NCBI RefSeq assembly: GCF_003122215.1
Contig: NZ_QEYD01000003.1
Location: 62,001-126,000 of the forward strand
Length of the DNA stretch: 64,000 nucleotides
Direction of reading: 5' to 3'
Source of the DNA: Pararhodobacter marinus
Lineage (GTDB): Bacteria; Pseudomonadota; Alphaproteobacteria; Rhodobacterales; Rhodobacteraceae
In this document: positions 7,824 through 17,284 of the stretch, piece after piece
Layout: each line of letters starts with the position of its first letter
Numbering within the stretch: position 1 is the stretch's first letter
Program-made: the position numbers and the translations under genes
The notes under the pieces: generated by a model
What the model was told of the DNA's origin: nothing
Databases searched by the model: none
What the model saw: only the letters and a program-made list of their open reading frames with translations

Positions 7824-9218
7824 TCAGTAATGCAGCGCCCGACCGTAAGCGTCGAGCACGCTTTCATGCATCATCTCGCTCAGCGTCGGATGCGGGAAGA
7901 CGGTATGCATCAGGTCTTCCTCGGTCGTCTCCAGCGTGCGGCCGATGACATAGCCCTGGATCAGCTCGGTCACTTCCGCGCCGACCATGTGGGCGCCCAG
8001 AAGCTCGCCGGTCTTCGCGTCGAAAATCGTTTTCACCAGGCCTTCGGGTTCGCCCAGGGCAATCGCCTTGCCGTTGCCGATGAACGGGAAGCGCCCGACC
8101 TTGATGTCGTAGCCCGCTTCCTTCGCCTTCGCCTCGGTCAGCCCGACCGAGGCCACCTGCGGGTGGCAATAAGTGCAGCCGGCGATGGTGTTGGGCTTGA
8201 TCGGATGCGGATGCTGGCCCGCGATCATCTCGGCGACAATGACGCCCTCGTGGCTGGCCTTGTGCGCCAGCCACGGCGCGCCGGCGATATCGCCGATCGC
8301 CCACAGCCCCTTGACCCCGGTGCGGCAACATTCGTCGACCACCACATGGGTGCGGTCGATCTTGACGCCCAGCTCTTCCAGGCCCAGCCCTTCGACATTA
8401 CCGACGATGCCCACGGCCGAGATCACCGTGTCGAACTCCTCGGTCGTGGTCTTGCCGCCCGCTTCCAGATGCGCGGTGACCTTGCCGTTGCCGCGGTCCA
8501 GTTTCTTGACCGTGGTCTTTTCCTTGATCTTCATGCCCTGCTTGGTGAACTGCTTCTTGGCGAAGGCCGAGATCTCGGCATCTTCCACCGGCAGCACCCG
8601 GTCCATCACTTCGACGACCGTGGTATCGGCGCCCAGCGTGTTGAAGAAGCTGGCGAATTCGATGCCGATCGCGCCCGAGCCGATGACCAGCAGCTTCTTC
8701 GGCATCCGCTTGGGATCCAGCGCGTGCTTGTAGGTCCAGACCAGGTCGCCATCGGCTTCCAGACCCGGCAATTCGCGCGCCCGCGCGCCGGTGGCCAGGA
8801 TCACGTCGGGGGCCTTGAGCGTTTCCTCGCCCTTGTCCCCCTTTACCGAGACCTTGCCCACGGCGGGGATCGTGGCCTTGCCCATGAAGACGGTGATCTT
8901 GTTCTTCTTCATCAGATGGCCGATTCCGCCCGACAACTGCCCGGCCACCCCGCGCGAGCGTTTGACCACGGCGGCCAGGTCGAAGCCGATCTTGTCGGCG
9001 CTCAGCCCGAAATCCTTCGCGCGGTGCATCAGGTGGAAGACCTCGGCCGAGCGCAGCAGCGCCTTGGTCGGGATGCAGCCCCAGTTCAGGCAGATGCCGC
9101 CCAGATGCTCGCGCTCGACAATGGCGACCTTCTTGCCAAGCTGGGCGGCGCGGATCGCCGCCACATAGCCGCCGGGGCCCGCCCCGATCACGACGACATC
9201 AAAGCTGTGCTCTGCCAT
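7824..9218 (-). CDS. lpdA: Dihydrolipoyl dehydrogenase (E3)
   Basis: E3 reoxidises dihydrolipoamide in 2-oxoacid dehydrogenase complexes or the glycine cleavage system, passing electrons through a disulfide and FAD to NAD. The 464-residue protein has the FAD motif GAGPGG (about 11-16), the redox pair in GGICLNWGCIPTK (about 41-53), an NAD motif GSGAIG (about 181-186), and the C-terminal catalytic FPHPTLSEMMHE. It stands alone with no E1 or E2 gene beside it, so the partner complex is unknown. GGGAGG precedes the start. A perfect 6-bp inverted repeat lies over the likely promoter. Confidence 0.95.
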   Translation of the reverse strand: MAEHSFDVVVIGAGPGGYVAAIRAAQLGKKVAIVEREHLGGICLNWGCIPTKALLRSAEVFHLMHRAKDFGLSADKIGFDLAAVVKRSRGVAGQLSGGIGHLMKKNKITVFMGKATIPAVGKVSVKGDKGEETLKAPDVILATGARARELPGLEADGDLVWTYKHALDPKRMPKKLLVIGSGAIGIEFASFFNTLGADTTVVEVMDRVLPVEDAEISAFAKKQFTKQGMKIKEKTTVKKLDRGNGKVTAHLEAGGKTTTEEFDTVISAVGIVGNVEGLGLEELGVKIDRTHVVVDECCRTGVKGLWAIGDIAGAPWLAHKASHEGVIVAEMIAGQHPHPIKPNTIAGCTYCHPQVASVGLTEAKAKEAGYDIKVGRFPFIGNGKAIALGEPEGLVKTIFDAKTGELLGAHMVGAEVTELIQGYVIGRTLETTEEDLMHTVFPHPTLSEMMHESVLDAYGRALHY

Positions 9219-9240
9219 GGATCCCTCCCGGATGAATATG

Positions 9241-9259
9241 ATTTAGCATTAAACTAAAT
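9241..9259 (-). promoter_or_regulatory. Operator-like palindrome at the lpdA promoter
   Basis: ATTTAG (9241-9246) and CTAAAT (9254-9259) are a perfect inverted repeat with a 7-base centre, ending 23 bases before the lpdA start. On the minus strand TTGCGC, 17 bases, TAATGC would place the -10 box inside the repeat. The half-site layout TTTAG-N7-CTAAA is like the iron control element bound by Irr, but the centre bases do not match well. Confidence 0.45.
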
Positions 9260-9329
9260 TCGGGACGCGCGCAACCGGAGCATCCCGAAAGCCGCTGCGT
9301 CCGGTGAATAGCCGCCTTGCACATACGGA

Positions 9330-9357
9330 AACGGCCCGCGGTGCGCCCGCGGCCGTT
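9330..9357 (-). terminator. Terminator of the DUF924 gene
   Basis: Read on the minus strand, a GC-rich stem (AACGGCCGCGG with CCGCGGGCCGTT, one bulge) starts at the stop codon and is followed by TTCC. It isolates the DUF924 gene from lpdA. Confidence 0.5.
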
Positions 9358-9938
9358 CACGCCGCCTGAAGCTGGCGGACGATGGCGCCATAGCCGCCCT
9401 CGGCAAGCCAGGCGGCCTCGTCCGGGGTGGTCTCGCGCCCGAGCGCCTCGTTACGGAAGGGAAAGCGGCGGAAGCGGCGGATCACGTTGCGATGCGCGCA
9501 GGCATGGACGACGTTGTCGGCCCCCGTTTCGGGCAGCCGCGCGATCATCAGCGCCACGCAGCGGTCCTGGTCGAACGGGCTTTCGGAATGCATCAGCGGC
9601 AGGTAGCAGAATTGGCGAAGCGGCTCGTCGATCTTCAGATCGGCCATGTTCAGCCACATGTAATGCGACACCCGCCGCGCCTTGTAATCGGTGGCGAAGG
9701 CCTTGGCCTGCCCGCGGAACATGTTGCGCGGGAACTGGTCGGTCAGCAGAAGAAAGGCCAGCATCCCTTCGGGGCAGGACATCCAGTGGCGCAGCCGCCC
9801 CGCCTGCGCATCGTTCCAGTCCTCTTCGAAGCGCGCGCGGATCTCGTCATCCAGCGCCTCGCCCCCGGCATACCAGCCTTCGGGGCCCAGATCGTCCCAG
9901 TAATCGAGGATCGCGTCGGCGCGGGCGGTGGTGGTCAT
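9357..9938 (-). CDS. DUF924 family protein
   Basis: The 193-residue protein matches the DUF924 pattern: WYAGGEALDDEIRARFEEDW near residues 21-40, the LLLTDQFPRNMFRG block near 64-77 and the MHSE element around 115. The family folds as a TPR-like helical bundle and has no assigned reaction. It is cytosolic by sequence, with no signal or membrane segment. It is a single gene between an MFS gene and lpdA, all on the minus strand, with its own terminator. Confidence 0.85.
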   Translation of the reverse strand: MTTTARADAILDYWDDLGPEGWYAGGEALDDEIRARFEEDWNDAQAGRLRHWMSCPEGMLAFLLLTDQFPRNMFRGQAKAFATDYKARRVSHYMWLNMADLKIDEPLRQFCYLPLMHSESPFDQDRCVALMIARLPETGADNVVHACAHRNVIRRFRRFPFRNEALGRETTPDEAAWLAEGGYGAIVRQLQAA

Positions 9939-10066
9939 GGCTGGCTCCTTTTTCGCCAGCCTGCGCCGAGCGCGGGGCGGCGGTCAAGCCCGGCGTCGAT
10001 CACCCTGTAGCGAGGGCCGCCCGGAAGCGGCCCCTGCCCGGTCTTTGGTCCTTTATCCGGCCGCCT

Positions 10067-11314
10067 TCAGCTTTGCGTCGTCTGCGAGTCGGCGTCGGAT
10101 TGCTCAAGCGCGGCCTCGATCGTCACCACCGAGGCGGTGGGCGAAATCGCCGTGTAGCCACCCTGTGCATCGGGCGTGGCACGGCGCTGCGTCATCCGCC
10201 AGCCGGCATAGGCTGCAAGCAGGATGAAAATGATGCCCATATACAGGAAAAAGCCCGACGGCCCGATCGCCCCCATCAGCCAGCCGGTGACGATAGGCCC
10301 CGAGATCGCGCCGATCCCGTTGATGAACATCAGCCCCGCCGAGGCCGCCGCCATGTCGCTGTTGTCGAGGTAATCGTTCACATAGGCCAGCAGCAGCGAA
10401 TACAGCGGGTTCGAAATCCCGCCCATCAGGACGCCCACGCCGATCAACATCACGAAGGGCACGTCGAACAGCACCGGCACCATCAGCACGATCCCCCCCG
10501 CGATGGCCAGCGCCAGGATCAGCACGCGGCGGTCCATCCGGTCGCTCAGCATGCCGATGGGGAATTGCAGGAACAGCCCGCCCACATAGATCGAGGCGAT
10601 GAAGATCGACAGGTCGCGGATGTTCAGCCCCGCCTGCGTGCCCCAGACCGAGGCCATGCCGAACTGCGCCGAGAACACGCCACCCAGCAGGAACATTCCC
10701 ACGCAGCCCAGCGGCGACGCCTGATACAGCGCCTTGAAACTCAGCCGCTTGGTCGTGTCGAACGCGGGCGCGGGCGAGATCGACAGCAGGATCGGCGTGA
10801 AGGACAGCGACACCAGCACCGACGGGATGACGAACAGAATATAGCCCGACGGATCGCCGAAGTTCAGAAGCGCCTGCGCGGCGATGATCCCGATCATCTG
10901 CACGATCAGATACAGCGACAGCGCCTGTCCGCGCGTCTCGTTCGTCGAGGCGTTGTTCAGCCAGCTTTCGGCGGTGATGTAGACGCCCGAGAATGAAAAG
11001 CCGATCAGCACCCGCATCACCGACCAAGCGATCCAGTTGGGCGCCGCCGCGTAAAGGATCAGCACCGCCGAAATGAGCGAGCCGAGCGCGGCATAGACGC
11101 GGACATGCCCGACCCGGCGGATCATTTCCGGCGCCAAGCGCGAGCCGAACAGGAAGCCCACGAAATAGCACGACATGACGATGGACATCTGCGTGGTCGA
11201 GAATTCCTCGATCCCGCCGCGGATACCCAGAAGCGTGCCCTGCATGCCGTTGCCCAGCATCAGCAGCATCAGCCCGAACAAGAGGGGCCAGGTCGATGCG
11301 AGAACTTTTAACAT
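10067..11314 (-). CDS. MFS transporter, YcaD-like
   Basis: A 415-residue major facilitator with about 12 hydrophobic helices. The first helix pair holds the loop motif GSRLAPEMIRRVGHVR (about residues 53-68), and the central half-repeat carries GMLSDRMDRRVL (about 248-259). Overall similarity is to the YcaD group of small MFS exporters, whose substrates are mostly unknown. The C-terminal tail after the last helix is long and polar. I chose ATG 11314 (MLKVLASTWPLL); a GTG at 11347 is in frame but adds a charged segment ahead of helix 1. No linked enzyme hints at a substrate. Confidence 0.82.
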   Translation of the reverse strand: MLKVLASTWPLLFGLMLLMLGNGMQGTLLGIRGGIEEFSTTQMSIVMSCYFVGFLFGSRLAPEMIRRVGHVRVYAALGSLISAVLILYAAAPNWIAWSVMRVLIGFSFSGVYITAESWLNNASTNETRGQALSLYLIVQMIGIIAAQALLNFGDPSGYILFVIPSVLVSLSFTPILLSISPAPAFDTTKRLSFKALYQASPLGCVGMFLLGGVFSAQFGMASVWGTQAGLNIRDLSIFIASIYVGGLFLQFPIGMLSDRMDRRVLILALAIAGGIVLMVPVLFDVPFVMLIGVGVLMGGISNPLYSLLLAYVNDYLDNSDMAAASAGLMFINGIGAISGPIVTGWLMGAIGPSGFFLYMGIIFILLAAYAGWRMTQRRATPDAQGGYTAISPTASVVTIEAALEQSDADSQTTQS

Positions 11315-11493
11315 GGGCGCGCTCCGGTCAGTCTGTGCGTTTCTCACCTAGCACAGTTACAGGAACGTAAAGGCCGAAAAGCGGCACCTCGGCAACGCTT
11401 TGCCCGAACCGTGCAGACGAGGCCCCGGCTTAACCAGATGTTCGCGCCGCTCGTCAACCGGGCGCGCGACGGCAGGGTCCGGTCACGATTGCC

Positions 11494-11868
11494 TCAGCGC
11501 AGGACCGCGCCGCCGCCCCGCTGCCACGCACCCAGATTGCCAAGGTTGTGCACTTCCGGGAACCCGTGCTGTTTCAGGATGCCCGCCGCCCGGCCCGACC
11601 GCGCCCCCGAAGCGCAGTACAGATAGAGCGGCTTCCCCGCCTTCCGGGCCGCCGCCAGCCGCGTGTCGTGATGACCCGACGCCGGATCGGCGGCGAGGTG
11701 CAGGCGGCTCAGCGGCAGGTTCAGCGCGCCCCGCGCCATGCCCGAGCGCGTCTCGGCCTCTTCGCGCACATCGATGAGAAGCGCGCGATTGTCCCCGACC
11801 GCGGCAACGGCCTCGGCAGGATCGACGGCGGCCGTGCCGCCCATGAACGCAGAAAACAGGTTGAACAT
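11494..11868 (-). CDS. Rhodanese-like sulfurtransferase (single domain)
   Basis: Rhodaneses move sulfane sulfur through a persulfide on an active-site cysteine. This 124-residue single-domain protein has the LLIDVREEAE segment (about 30-39) and the active-site loop YCASGARSGRAA (about 86-97). There is no signal peptide cleavage pattern, although the first residues are hydrophobic (MFNLFSAFMGG), so location is uncertain. GGGGAG lies seven bases before ATG 11868. Its promoter overlaps an ATTC-N8-GAAT site like that of the persulfide-sensing repressor SqrR, which suits a sulfide or persulfide detoxification role. Confidence 0.86.
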   Translation of the reverse strand: MFNLFSAFMGGTAAVDPAEAVAAVGDNRALLIDVREEAETRSGMARGALNLPLSRLHLAADPASGHHDTRLAAARKAGKPLYLYCASGARSGRAAGILKQHGFPEVHNLGNLGAWQRGGGAVLR

Positions 11869-11907
11869 CGTCAGGCTCCCCAAGGGATGACAGGATCGGT
11901 TGACGGT

Positions 11908-11936
11908 CAGATAGCAGACCCGGCAGTAATATTCAA
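11908..11936 (-). promoter_or_regulatory. Promoter of the rhodanese gene
   Basis: On the minus strand TTGAAT (11936-11931), 17 bases, then TATCTG (11913-11908) make a good sigma-70-type promoter, predicting a start near 11901, about 33 bases before the ATG. Confidence 0.6.
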
Positions 11937-11946
11937 GATATGGAAT
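11931..11946 (-). promoter_or_regulatory. SqrR/BigR-like operator ATTC-N8-GAAT
   Basis: ATTCAAGATATGGAAT matches the ATTC-N8-GAAT motif reported for the sulfide-responsive ArsR-family repressor SqrR of Rhodobacter capsulatus. It covers the -35 box of the rhodanese promoter, so a bound repressor would block it. A further inverted pair GAAT-TTGT-ATTC (11943-11954) abuts it. Confidence 0.6.
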
Positions 11947-11950
11947 TTGT

Positions 11951-11975
11951 ATTCCGCTGCGTTGCGGAATTTTTT
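11951..11975 (+). terminator. Intrinsic terminator-shaped hairpin with no plus-strand gene ahead of it
   Basis: ATTCCGC (11951-11957) pairs with GCGGAAT (11964-11970) over loop TGCGTT, followed by five T. It is a textbook plus-strand terminator, but no plus-strand gene ends here. It may end a short RNA or lie in the uvrA leader. Confidence 0.5.
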
Positions 11976-12003
11976 GCCCCGGCACGCCGCGTGAAACACG
12001 AAA

Positions 12004-12018
12004 GTTTACTATTTGTTC
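12004..12018 (+). promoter_or_regulatory. LexA (SOS) box of uvrA
   Basis: GTTT-ACTATTT-GTTC differs by one base from the alphaproteobacterial LexA site GTTC-N7-GTTC. It lies about 97 bases before the uvrA start codon, and uvrA is a known SOS gene in this class. Confidence 0.65.
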
Positions 12019-12114
12019 ACTCTCGCCCATTGGAGACTCGCGCAGCCTGCACTATCTTCGCGCCGAAGGCTCGCGCTGGGGGCCGCAACACCACACGAGC
12101 CGGAAGCGAAAAAC

Positions 12115-14979
12115 ATGGCGGAACAGAAGTTCATCGAGATCCGCGGCGCGCGCGAGCACAATCTCAAGGGCGTCGATGTCGACATTCCCCGCGACAAGCT
12201 GGTGGTGATGACCGGGCTGTCGGGGTCGGGCAAATCCTCGCTGGCCTTCGACACGATCTATGCCGAGGGGCAGCGCCGCTACGTGGAATCGCTGTCGGCC
12301 TATGCGCGTCAGTTCCTCGACATGATGCAGAAGCCCGATGTCGATCATATCGCCGGTCTCAGCCCGGCGATTTCCATCGAGCAGAAGACGACCTCGAAGA
12401 ACCCGCGCTCGACCGTCGGCACGGTGACCGAGATCCACGATTACCTCCGCCTTCTGTTCGCGCGCGCCGGGACGCCCTATTCGCCTGCCACCGGCCTGCC
12501 CATCGAGGCGCAGCAGGTGCAGGACATGGTCGACCGCGTGCTGCAGCTTGAGGAAGGCACCCGCGCCTATCTGCTGGCCCCGATCGTCCGCGACCGCAAG
12601 GGCGAGTACAAAAAAGAGATGCTGGAACTCAGAAAGCAGGGGTTCCAGCGCGTGAAGGTCGACGGCACCTTCCATGAACTCGACACGCCGCCCGAGCTGG
12701 ACAAGAAATTTCGTCACGATATCGATGTGGTGGTCGACCGGATCGTCGTGCGCCCGGGCATGGAAACGCGGCTTGCCGACAGTTTCCGCACCGCTCTGGA
12801 CCTGGCCGACGGGATCGCGGTCCTGGAAATGGCGCAGGCGCCGGAGGGCGAAGCGCCCGAACGCATCACCTTCTCCGAGAATTTCGCCTGCCCGGTGTCG
12901 GGCTTCACCATCCCCGAGATCGAGCCGCGCCTTTTCTCGTTCAACGCGCCCTTTGGCGCCTGTCCGGCCTGTGACGGGCTCGGCGTCGAGCTGTTCTTCG
13001 ACGAACGGCTGGTCGTGCCGGATGCGATGCTGCGGCTGGAAGACGGCGCCATCGCGCCCTGGCGCAAGGGCAAGACGCCCTATTTCCTGCAAACCATCGA
13101 GGCGCTGGCGAAACACTACAAGTTCAACGCCAAGAAGCCGTGGCGCGACCTGCCGGACGCCGCGAAACAGGTGCTGCTGCACGGCTCGGGCGGCGAGGAG
13201 ATCGCGTTCCGCTATGACGATTCCGGCCGTGTCTACAAGGTCAGCCGCGCCTTCGAAGGCGTCATTCCGAACATGGAACGCCGCTGGCGCGAGACGGATT
13301 CCGCCTATATCCGCGAGGAATTCGAGCGGTATCAGAACAACCGCCCCTGCTCGGCCTGCGGCGGCGCGCGTCTGAAACCCGAAGCGCTGGCGGTCAAGAT
13401 CGCCGGGCTGCATATCAGCCAGGTCTCGGAAATGTCGATCCGCGACGCGCTCGCCTGGATCGAGGACGCGCCGAACCACCTGTCGAAACAGAAGAACCAG
13501 ATTGCCACAGCGATCCTGAAAGAGATCCGCGAGCGTCTGGGCTTTCTGGTCAATGTGGGGCTCGATTACCTAACGCTCAGCCGCGCGGCGGGCACGCTCT
13601 CGGGAGGTGAAAGCCAGCGGATCCGCCTGGCCAGCCAGATCGGCTCGGGCCTGACCGGCGTGCTTTATGTGCTCGACGAGCCGTCCATCGGCCTGCACCA
13701 GCGCGACAACGACCGATTGCTGACCACGCTCAGGAACCTGCGCGATCAGGGCAACACGGTCCTGGTGGTCGAACATGACGAAGACGCGATCCGTACCGCC
13801 GATTTCGTGCTGGATATCGGGCCCGGCGCCGGCGTCCATGGCGGGCGCATCGTCAGTCAGGGCACGCCCGAGGATATCGCCGCGGACCCCGTCAGCCTGA
13901 CCGGGCAATACCTGTCGGGCGCACGCGAGATCGCCGTTCCGGCCACGCGGCGCGAAGGCAATGGGAAGAATATTCGCGTGGTCAAGGCCACCGGCAACAA
14001 CCTGCGCGACGTGACGGTCGATTTCCCGCTGGGCAAGTTCGTCTGCGTCGCAGGCGTGTCTGGCGGCGGCAAGTCGACGCTGACGATCGAGACGCTGTTC
14101 AAGACGGCGTCCATGCGTCTGAACGGTGCGCGCCAGACACCCGCGCCCTGCGAAACGGTTCAGGGGCTGCAGCATCTGGACAAAGTGATCGATATCGACC
14201 AGCGCCCCATCGGCCGCACGCCGCGCTCGAACCCGGCCACCTATACCGGCGCCTTCGGTCCGATCCGTGACTGGTTCGCGGGCCTGCCCGAAGCCAAGGC
14301 GCGCGGCTACAAGCCGGGGCGGTTCTCGTTCAACGTCAAGGGCGGGCGCTGCGAGGCCTGTCAGGGCGACGGCGTGCTGAAGATCGAGATGAACTTCCTG
14401 CCCGACGTCTATGTGACCTGCGAAACCTGCAAGGGCAAACGCTATAACCGCGAAACGCTCGAAGTTTTGTTCAAGGGTAAATCAATTTCCGACGTGCTGG
14501 AAATGACGGTCGAGGAAGCGCAGGATTTCTTCACCGCCGTGCCGTCGATCCGCGAGAAGATGGACGCGCTGATGCGCGTGGGGCTGGGCTATATCAAGGT
14601 GGGGCAGCAGGCGACGACGCTGTCGGGCGGCGAGGCGCAGCGCGTCAAGCTGTCCAAGGAACTGGCCCGCCGGTCGACCGGCAAGACGCTGTATATCCTC
14701 GACGAACCGACCACGGGGCTGCATTTCGAAGACGTGCGCAAGCTTCTGGAGGTGCTGCACGAACTGGTCGAGCAGGGCAACACGGTGGTGGTGATCGAGC
14801 ACAATCTCGACGTCATCAAGACCGCCGACTGGATCATCGATATCGGCCCCGAGGGCGGCGATGGCGGCGGCATGATCGTGGCCGAGGGCACGCCCGAAGA
14901 GGTGGTGAAGGTCGCAGGCAGCCATACCGGGCATTACCTGGCCCCCCTGCTCAAGCAGCGGCGCCGGGCGGCGGAGTGA
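12115..14979 (+). CDS. uvrA: Excinuclease ABC subunit A
   Basis: UvrA recognises bulky DNA damage and loads UvrB in nucleotide excision repair. The 954-residue protein has two ABC ATPase halves: Walker [10 protein letters not shown] (about 35-43) and GVSGGGKST (about 647-655), and signature motifs LSGGESQR and LSGGEAQR. It has zinc-finger CxxC pairs (CPACDG near 283 and CEACQG near 750) and the C-terminal LDEPTTGLH Walker B. ATG 12115 gives the family N-terminus [16 protein letters not shown]. It is monocistronic, with an SOS box upstream and a strong terminator downstream. Confidence 0.97.
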   Translation: MAEQKFIEIRGAREHNLKGVDVDIPRDKLVVMTGLSGSGKSSLAFDTIYAEGQRRYVESLSAYARQFLDMMQKPDVDHIAGLSPAISIEQKTTSKNPRSTVGTVTEIHDYLRLLFARAGTPYSPATGLPIEAQQVQDMVDRVLQLEEGTRAYLLAPIVRDRKGEYKKEMLELRKQGFQRVKVDGTFHELDTPPELDKKFRHDIDVVVDRIVVRPGMETRLADSFRTALDLADGIAVLEMAQAPEGEAPERITFSENFACPVSGFTIPEIEPRLFSFNAPFGACPACDGLGVELFFDERLVVPDAMLRLEDGAIAPWRKGKTPYFLQTIEALAKHYKFNAKKPWRDLPDAAKQVLLHGSGGEEIAFRYDDSGRVYKVSRAFEGVIPNMERRWRETDSAYIREEFERYQNNRPCSACGGARLKPEALAVKIAGLHISQVSEMSIRDALAWIEDAPNHLSKQKNQIATAILKEIRERLGFLVNVGLDYLTLSRAAGTLSGGESQRIRLASQIGSGLTGVLYVLDEPSIGLHQRDNDRLLTTLRNLRDQGNTVLVVEHDEDAIRTADFVLDIGPGAGVHGGRIVSQGTPEDIAADPVSLTGQYLSGAREIAVPATRREGNGKNIRVVKATGNNLRDVTVDFPLGKFVCVAGVSGGGKSTLTIETLFKTASMRLNGARQTPAPCETVQGLQHLDKVIDIDQRPIGRTPRSNPATYTGAFGPIRDWFAGLPEAKARGYKPGRFSFNVKGGRCEACQGDGVLKIEMNFLPDVYVTCETCKGKRYNRETLEVLFKGKSISDVLEMTVEEAQDFFTAVPSIREKMDALMRVGLGYIKVGQQATTLSGGEAQRVKLSKELARRSTGKTLYILDEPTTGLHFEDVRKLLEVLHELVEQGNTVVVIEHNLDVIKTADWIIDIGPEGGDGGGMIVAEGTPEEVVKVAGSHTGHYLAPLLKQRRRAAE

Positions 14980-14982
14980 GAA

Positions 14983-15007
14983 AGGGGGGCTTTCCGCCCC
15001 CCTCTTT
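14983..15007 (+). terminator. Terminator of uvrA
   Basis: GGGGGGC (14984-14990) pairs with GCCCCCC (14996-15002) over TTTCC, followed by TCTTT. The hairpin and the bases after it are nearly repeated after coxM at 52920-52990. Confidence 0.8.
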
Positions 15008-15056
15008 GCCTTCCGGCAAATTCACCCCCCGAGAGTATTTCGGGCAGAATGAACAA
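15008..15056. repeat. Dispersed intergenic repeat, copy at the uvrA 3' end
   Basis: A short palindrome TTGCC..GGCAA is followed by TTCACCCCCCGAGAGTATTT and then CGGGCAGAATGAA. The GAGTATTT core with a following AGAATGAA/AAGTGAA element recurs near 17260, 40360, 52960 and 56719, always between gene ends. Confidence 0.6.
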
Positions 15057-15064
15057 GCAACGCG

Positions 15065-16285
<1,221 letters not shown>

Positions 16286-16313
16286 GGGGGCCTCTCAGTT
16301 TCCGGGATGACCT

Positions 16314-16352
16314 GAATTACCATGAGACAGCGGCGCAAAAAACGGATAATTC
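16314..16352. promoter_or_regulatory. Inverted repeat between gcdH and the LysR gene
   Basis: GAATTA (16314-16319) and TAATTC (16347-16352) are perfect inverted half-sites about three helical turns apart in the 91-base divergent gap. LysR-type regulators often bind such gaps, but no T-N11-A core is obvious. Confidence 0.3.
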
Positions 16353-16376
16353 GGCATAGAACCATGAGGGAACGGA

Positions 16377-17246
16377 ATGCTACAACGCCGCCTTCTGCCG
16401 AATACGCCCGCGCTTCTGGCCTTCGACGCCGTGGCGCGGACCGGCAATTTCACCGCCGCCGCGCGCGATCTGGGCCAGACGCAGGGTGCGGTCTCGCGGC
16501 AGGTGGCGCAGCTTGAAGCGCAGCTGGGCGTCGCGCTGGTGACGCGAGGCGCGCGCGCGGCCCGGCTGACCGAACCGGGGCGCGCTTATGCCCGCGCCGT
16601 GCGCTCGGCGCTCGACACGCTGGGACAGGGCGCGATGGAGGCACTCGGACAGGCGCCCGAACCCGGCCTGCATCTGGCGATCCTGCCCACCTTCGGCACC
16701 CGCTGGCTGATGCCGCGTATCCCCCGCTTCGTGCGCCGCCATCCCGAGATCACGCTGCATGTTACCACCCGGATCGGCCAGTTCGACCTGGCCGGTGCCG
16801 GGATCGACGCGGCGATCCATTCGGGGCGCGGCGACTGGCCCGGCGCGCGGCTGACGCTCCTGATGGCCGAAACGGTGATCCCGGTCGCGGCCCCCGGCAC
16901 GCCCGGCGTCGCCGGTCAGCCGCTTCTGGCGCTCGCCACCCGCCCGCAGGCCTGGCCCGACTGGTGGGCGCATAGCGGGCAGCGCGGCGCCCTGCCCGCG
17001 CCGTCGATGCGGCTTGAACAGGTGGCGACGCTGGCGCAGGCGGCAGCGGCAGGCATGGGGGTGGCGCTGATGCCCGCTTTCCTGATCCGGCCCGAACTGG
17101 ACAGCGGCGCGCTGGTGCCGCTGGGCCCCGAGACCTCGACCGGCTTCGGCTATTGGTTCGTCGAACCCGATGCAGCACCCAAGCCCGCCACCGCGCGCTT
17201 CAAGGACTGGCTGCTGACCGAGACCGACCGCGACACGGTGGTCTAG
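16377..17246 (+). CDS. LysR-type regulator divergent from gcdH
   Basis: A 289-residue LysR-type regulator. The N-terminal winged helix-turn-helix is at about residues 10-65 (AVARTGNFTAAARDLGQTQGAVSRQVAQLEAQLG, broken here by the usual LTRG-type wing), and the effector-binding domain runs from about 95 to the end. Closest in layout to GcvA-type regulators. GAGGGAA lies just before ATG 16377. The divergent arrangement with gcdH suggests it controls glutaryl-CoA oxidation, perhaps sensing glutarate or glutaryl-CoA, but that is inferred from position only. Confidence 0.85.
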   Translation: MLQRRLLPNTPALLAFDAVARTGNFTAAARDLGQTQGAVSRQVAQLEAQLGVALVTRGARAARLTEPGRAYARAVRSALDTLGQGAMEALGQAPEPGLHLAILPTFGTRWLMPRIPRFVRRHPEITLHVTTRIGQFDLAGAGIDAAIHSGRGDWPGARLTLLMAETVIPVAAPGTPGVAGQPLLALATRPQAWPDWWAHSGQRGALPAPSMRLEQVATLAQAAAAGMGVALMPAFLIRPELDSGALVPLGPETSTGFGYWFVEPDAAPKPATARFKDWLLTETDRDTVV

Positions 17247-17254
17247 CCCGGCCC

Positions 17255-17284
17255 GCCTCTTTCATTCTGCCACAAATACTCACT
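17255..17284. repeat. Dispersed GAGTATTT repeat (inverted copy) between convergent genes
   Basis: Read on the minus strand this is GAGTATTTGTGGCAGAATGAAAG, located between the LysR stop and the queA stop. It matches the copies near 15030 and 56719. Confidence 0.55.

Noticed and set aside
7764-9257. Plus-strand frame opposite lpdA
   Set aside because: lpdA is a full-length, motif-complete gene; the plus-strand frame is its shadow.
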